Of a DNA stretch of 14,588 bases, positions 13,985 to 14,588 are shown one piece after another; position 1 is the first letter of the stretch; the number at the start of each line of letters is the position of its first letter. The position numbers and the translations under genes are program-made. The notes under the pieces were generated by a model that had not been told where the DNA came from, ran no database searches, and saw only the letters and a program-made list of their open reading frames with translations. The stretch covers positions 1 through 14,588 of the forward strand of contig JANNKX010000336.1 in NCBI GenBank assembly GCA_031396505.1, given 5' to 3'. This stretch comes from JAAFHS01 sp031396505. GTDB taxonomy: Bacteria > Pseudomonadota > Alphaproteobacteria > Rhodobacterales > Rhodobacteraceae.

Positions 13985-14588
13985 CTACAGGCGGTAAAAG
14001 GCGCAGGCGGTGCCGCCAAAGACCATGGCGCGGTCGGCATTGGACAGCCCCGCCGTCAGTTCCAGTGCGGCCATGCGCCAATCGGCGTATTCGCCGCGCA
14101 ACCGGCAGACCGGCCAGTCTGATCCCCACATGACACGCGCTGGCCCGAAGACGGCAAGGATATGGGCGACGTAGGGGGCAAGATCCGCGACGGTCCAATC
14201 GGCATGCGCCTCGGTGATGCAGCCCGAGAATTTGCAGAAGGCGCCCGTCTGATCCGCGATCCGGGCCATGCCGTCGGCCCACTGTTTGAAACTGGCAGGC
14301 CCATGCGTGCGGATCTGCGGTTTCATGCAATGGTCCACGACAACGCGCATCGCAGGATAGCGTTTCAGCAGCGCCAGAAATAGGTCGAGATGGCGCGGAA
14401 AGCCAAGCGCATCGAACGTCAGGTCATTTTCGATCAGTGCGCCATAAGCCCATTGCACATCATCCCGGTGCATCCAGGCATCGTCGGCAATATCCTGGAT
14501 CATCGGGCGCACGCCCTTGAAGGCGGGGTGCCGGGCAAGACGGCCAAGGACTGCGGCATCTTGCGGGTTCTCAAAGTCCACCCAGCCC
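13985..14588 (-). CDS. Amidohydrolase_2 / COG3618-type sugar lactonase, 5'-truncated by window edge
   Basis: Metal-dependent TIM-barrel hydrolase of the group containing L-fucono- and L-rhamnono-lactonases, which open sugar-acid lactones to aldonates. The frame is open to the right edge and begins GWVDFENPQ, so the GTG at 14581 is internal; probably about a third of the protein, including the N-terminal HxH metal motif, lies beyond the window. Visible landmarks are the FKGVRPMIQDIADDAWM block, VVVDHCMKPQI (conserved His), FCKFSGCITEA (the family's CK-SG motif) and RVMWGSDWPVC with the catalytic Asp in GSDWP. The C-terminus FGGTACAFYRL is typical and complete. It is convergent with the isomerase-kinase operon. 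A lactonase makes sense upstream of the UxaA-type dehydratase: sugar lactone to acid to 2-keto-3-deoxy acid. Confidence 0.88.
   Translation of the reverse strand, partial: GWVDFENPQDAAVLGRLARHPAFKGVRPMIQDIADDAWMHRDDVQWAYGALIENDLTFDALGFPRHLDLFLALLKRYPAMRVVVDHCMKPQIRTHGPASFKQWADGMARIADQTGAFCKFSGCITEAHADWTVADLAPYVAHILAVFGPARVMWGSDWPVCRLRGEYADWRMAALELTAGLSNADRAMVFGGTACAFYRL

Noticed and set aside
12286..14040. 584-codon minus-strand open frame, longest in the window
   Set aside because: It runs antisense through the isomerase and kinase, both of which carry intact catalytic motifs; composition is Arg/Pro/His-rich with no domain.
1..14588. CRISPR arrays, tRNA/rRNA genes, insertion sequences, prophage or toxin-antitoxin modules
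   Set aside because: No regular repeat-spacer pattern, no cloverleaf-like segment, no transposase or integrase motif and no spare intergenic space were found.

Overview
The window looks like chromosome of a high-GC alphaproteobacterium, most likely Rhodobacteraceae/Roseobacteraceae. This is judged from the protein sequences, the GC/GCG-rich codon use, and the order cytochrome c oxidase subunit III - SURF1 - threonine synthase - M16 peptidase - RimJ-like acetyltransferase, which I recall as a typical roseobacter neighbourhood. No database search was possible. Coding density is very high and no gene-free stretch exceeds about 140 bases. I see no tRNA, rRNA, CRISPR array, insertion sequence or prophage.

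Region 1 (2-4632, all + strand) is the respiratory/housekeeping block: the 3' part of ctaE (the window opens inside it), surf1, thrC, an M16 zinc peptidase and a GNAT acetyltransferase. The last three are chained by 4-nt and 1-nt stop/start overlaps, so they are probably translationally coupled. SURF1 is an assembly factor for the oxidase that CtaE belongs to; thrC and the downstream genes are housekeeping passengers.

Region 2 (4720-9611) is mixed metabolism. It holds a secreted MBL-fold protein with a degenerate metal motif, and an FAD-linked D-2-hydroxyacid dehydrogenase. A SulP-type anion transporter on the minus strand lacks a STAS domain and overlaps the dehydrogenase gene tail-to-tail by 47 bp. 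Divergent from it is a phosphomannomutase (manB/cpsG type) that may be transcribed as a leaderless message.

Region 3 (9748-14588) is a sugar / sugar-acid catabolic cluster. A UxaA/GarD-family sugar-acid dehydratase (-) is divergent from a GntR/FCD regulator (+), followed by a TIM-barrel isomerase (+) and a ribokinase-type kinase (+). Convergent at the right edge is a COG3618-type lactonase/amidohydrolase (-, truncated by the window end). A 12-bp perfect palindrome lies in the 54-bp divergent promoter region, against the regulator's start codon, and is the obvious operator candidate. The lactonase and dehydratase suggest an oxidative sugar-acid route; the isomerase and kinase suggest an isomerase-kinase route. 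No aldolase or transporter is visible, so the pathway is incomplete here. This cluster is the most interesting part of the window because its substrate cannot be assigned from family membership alone.
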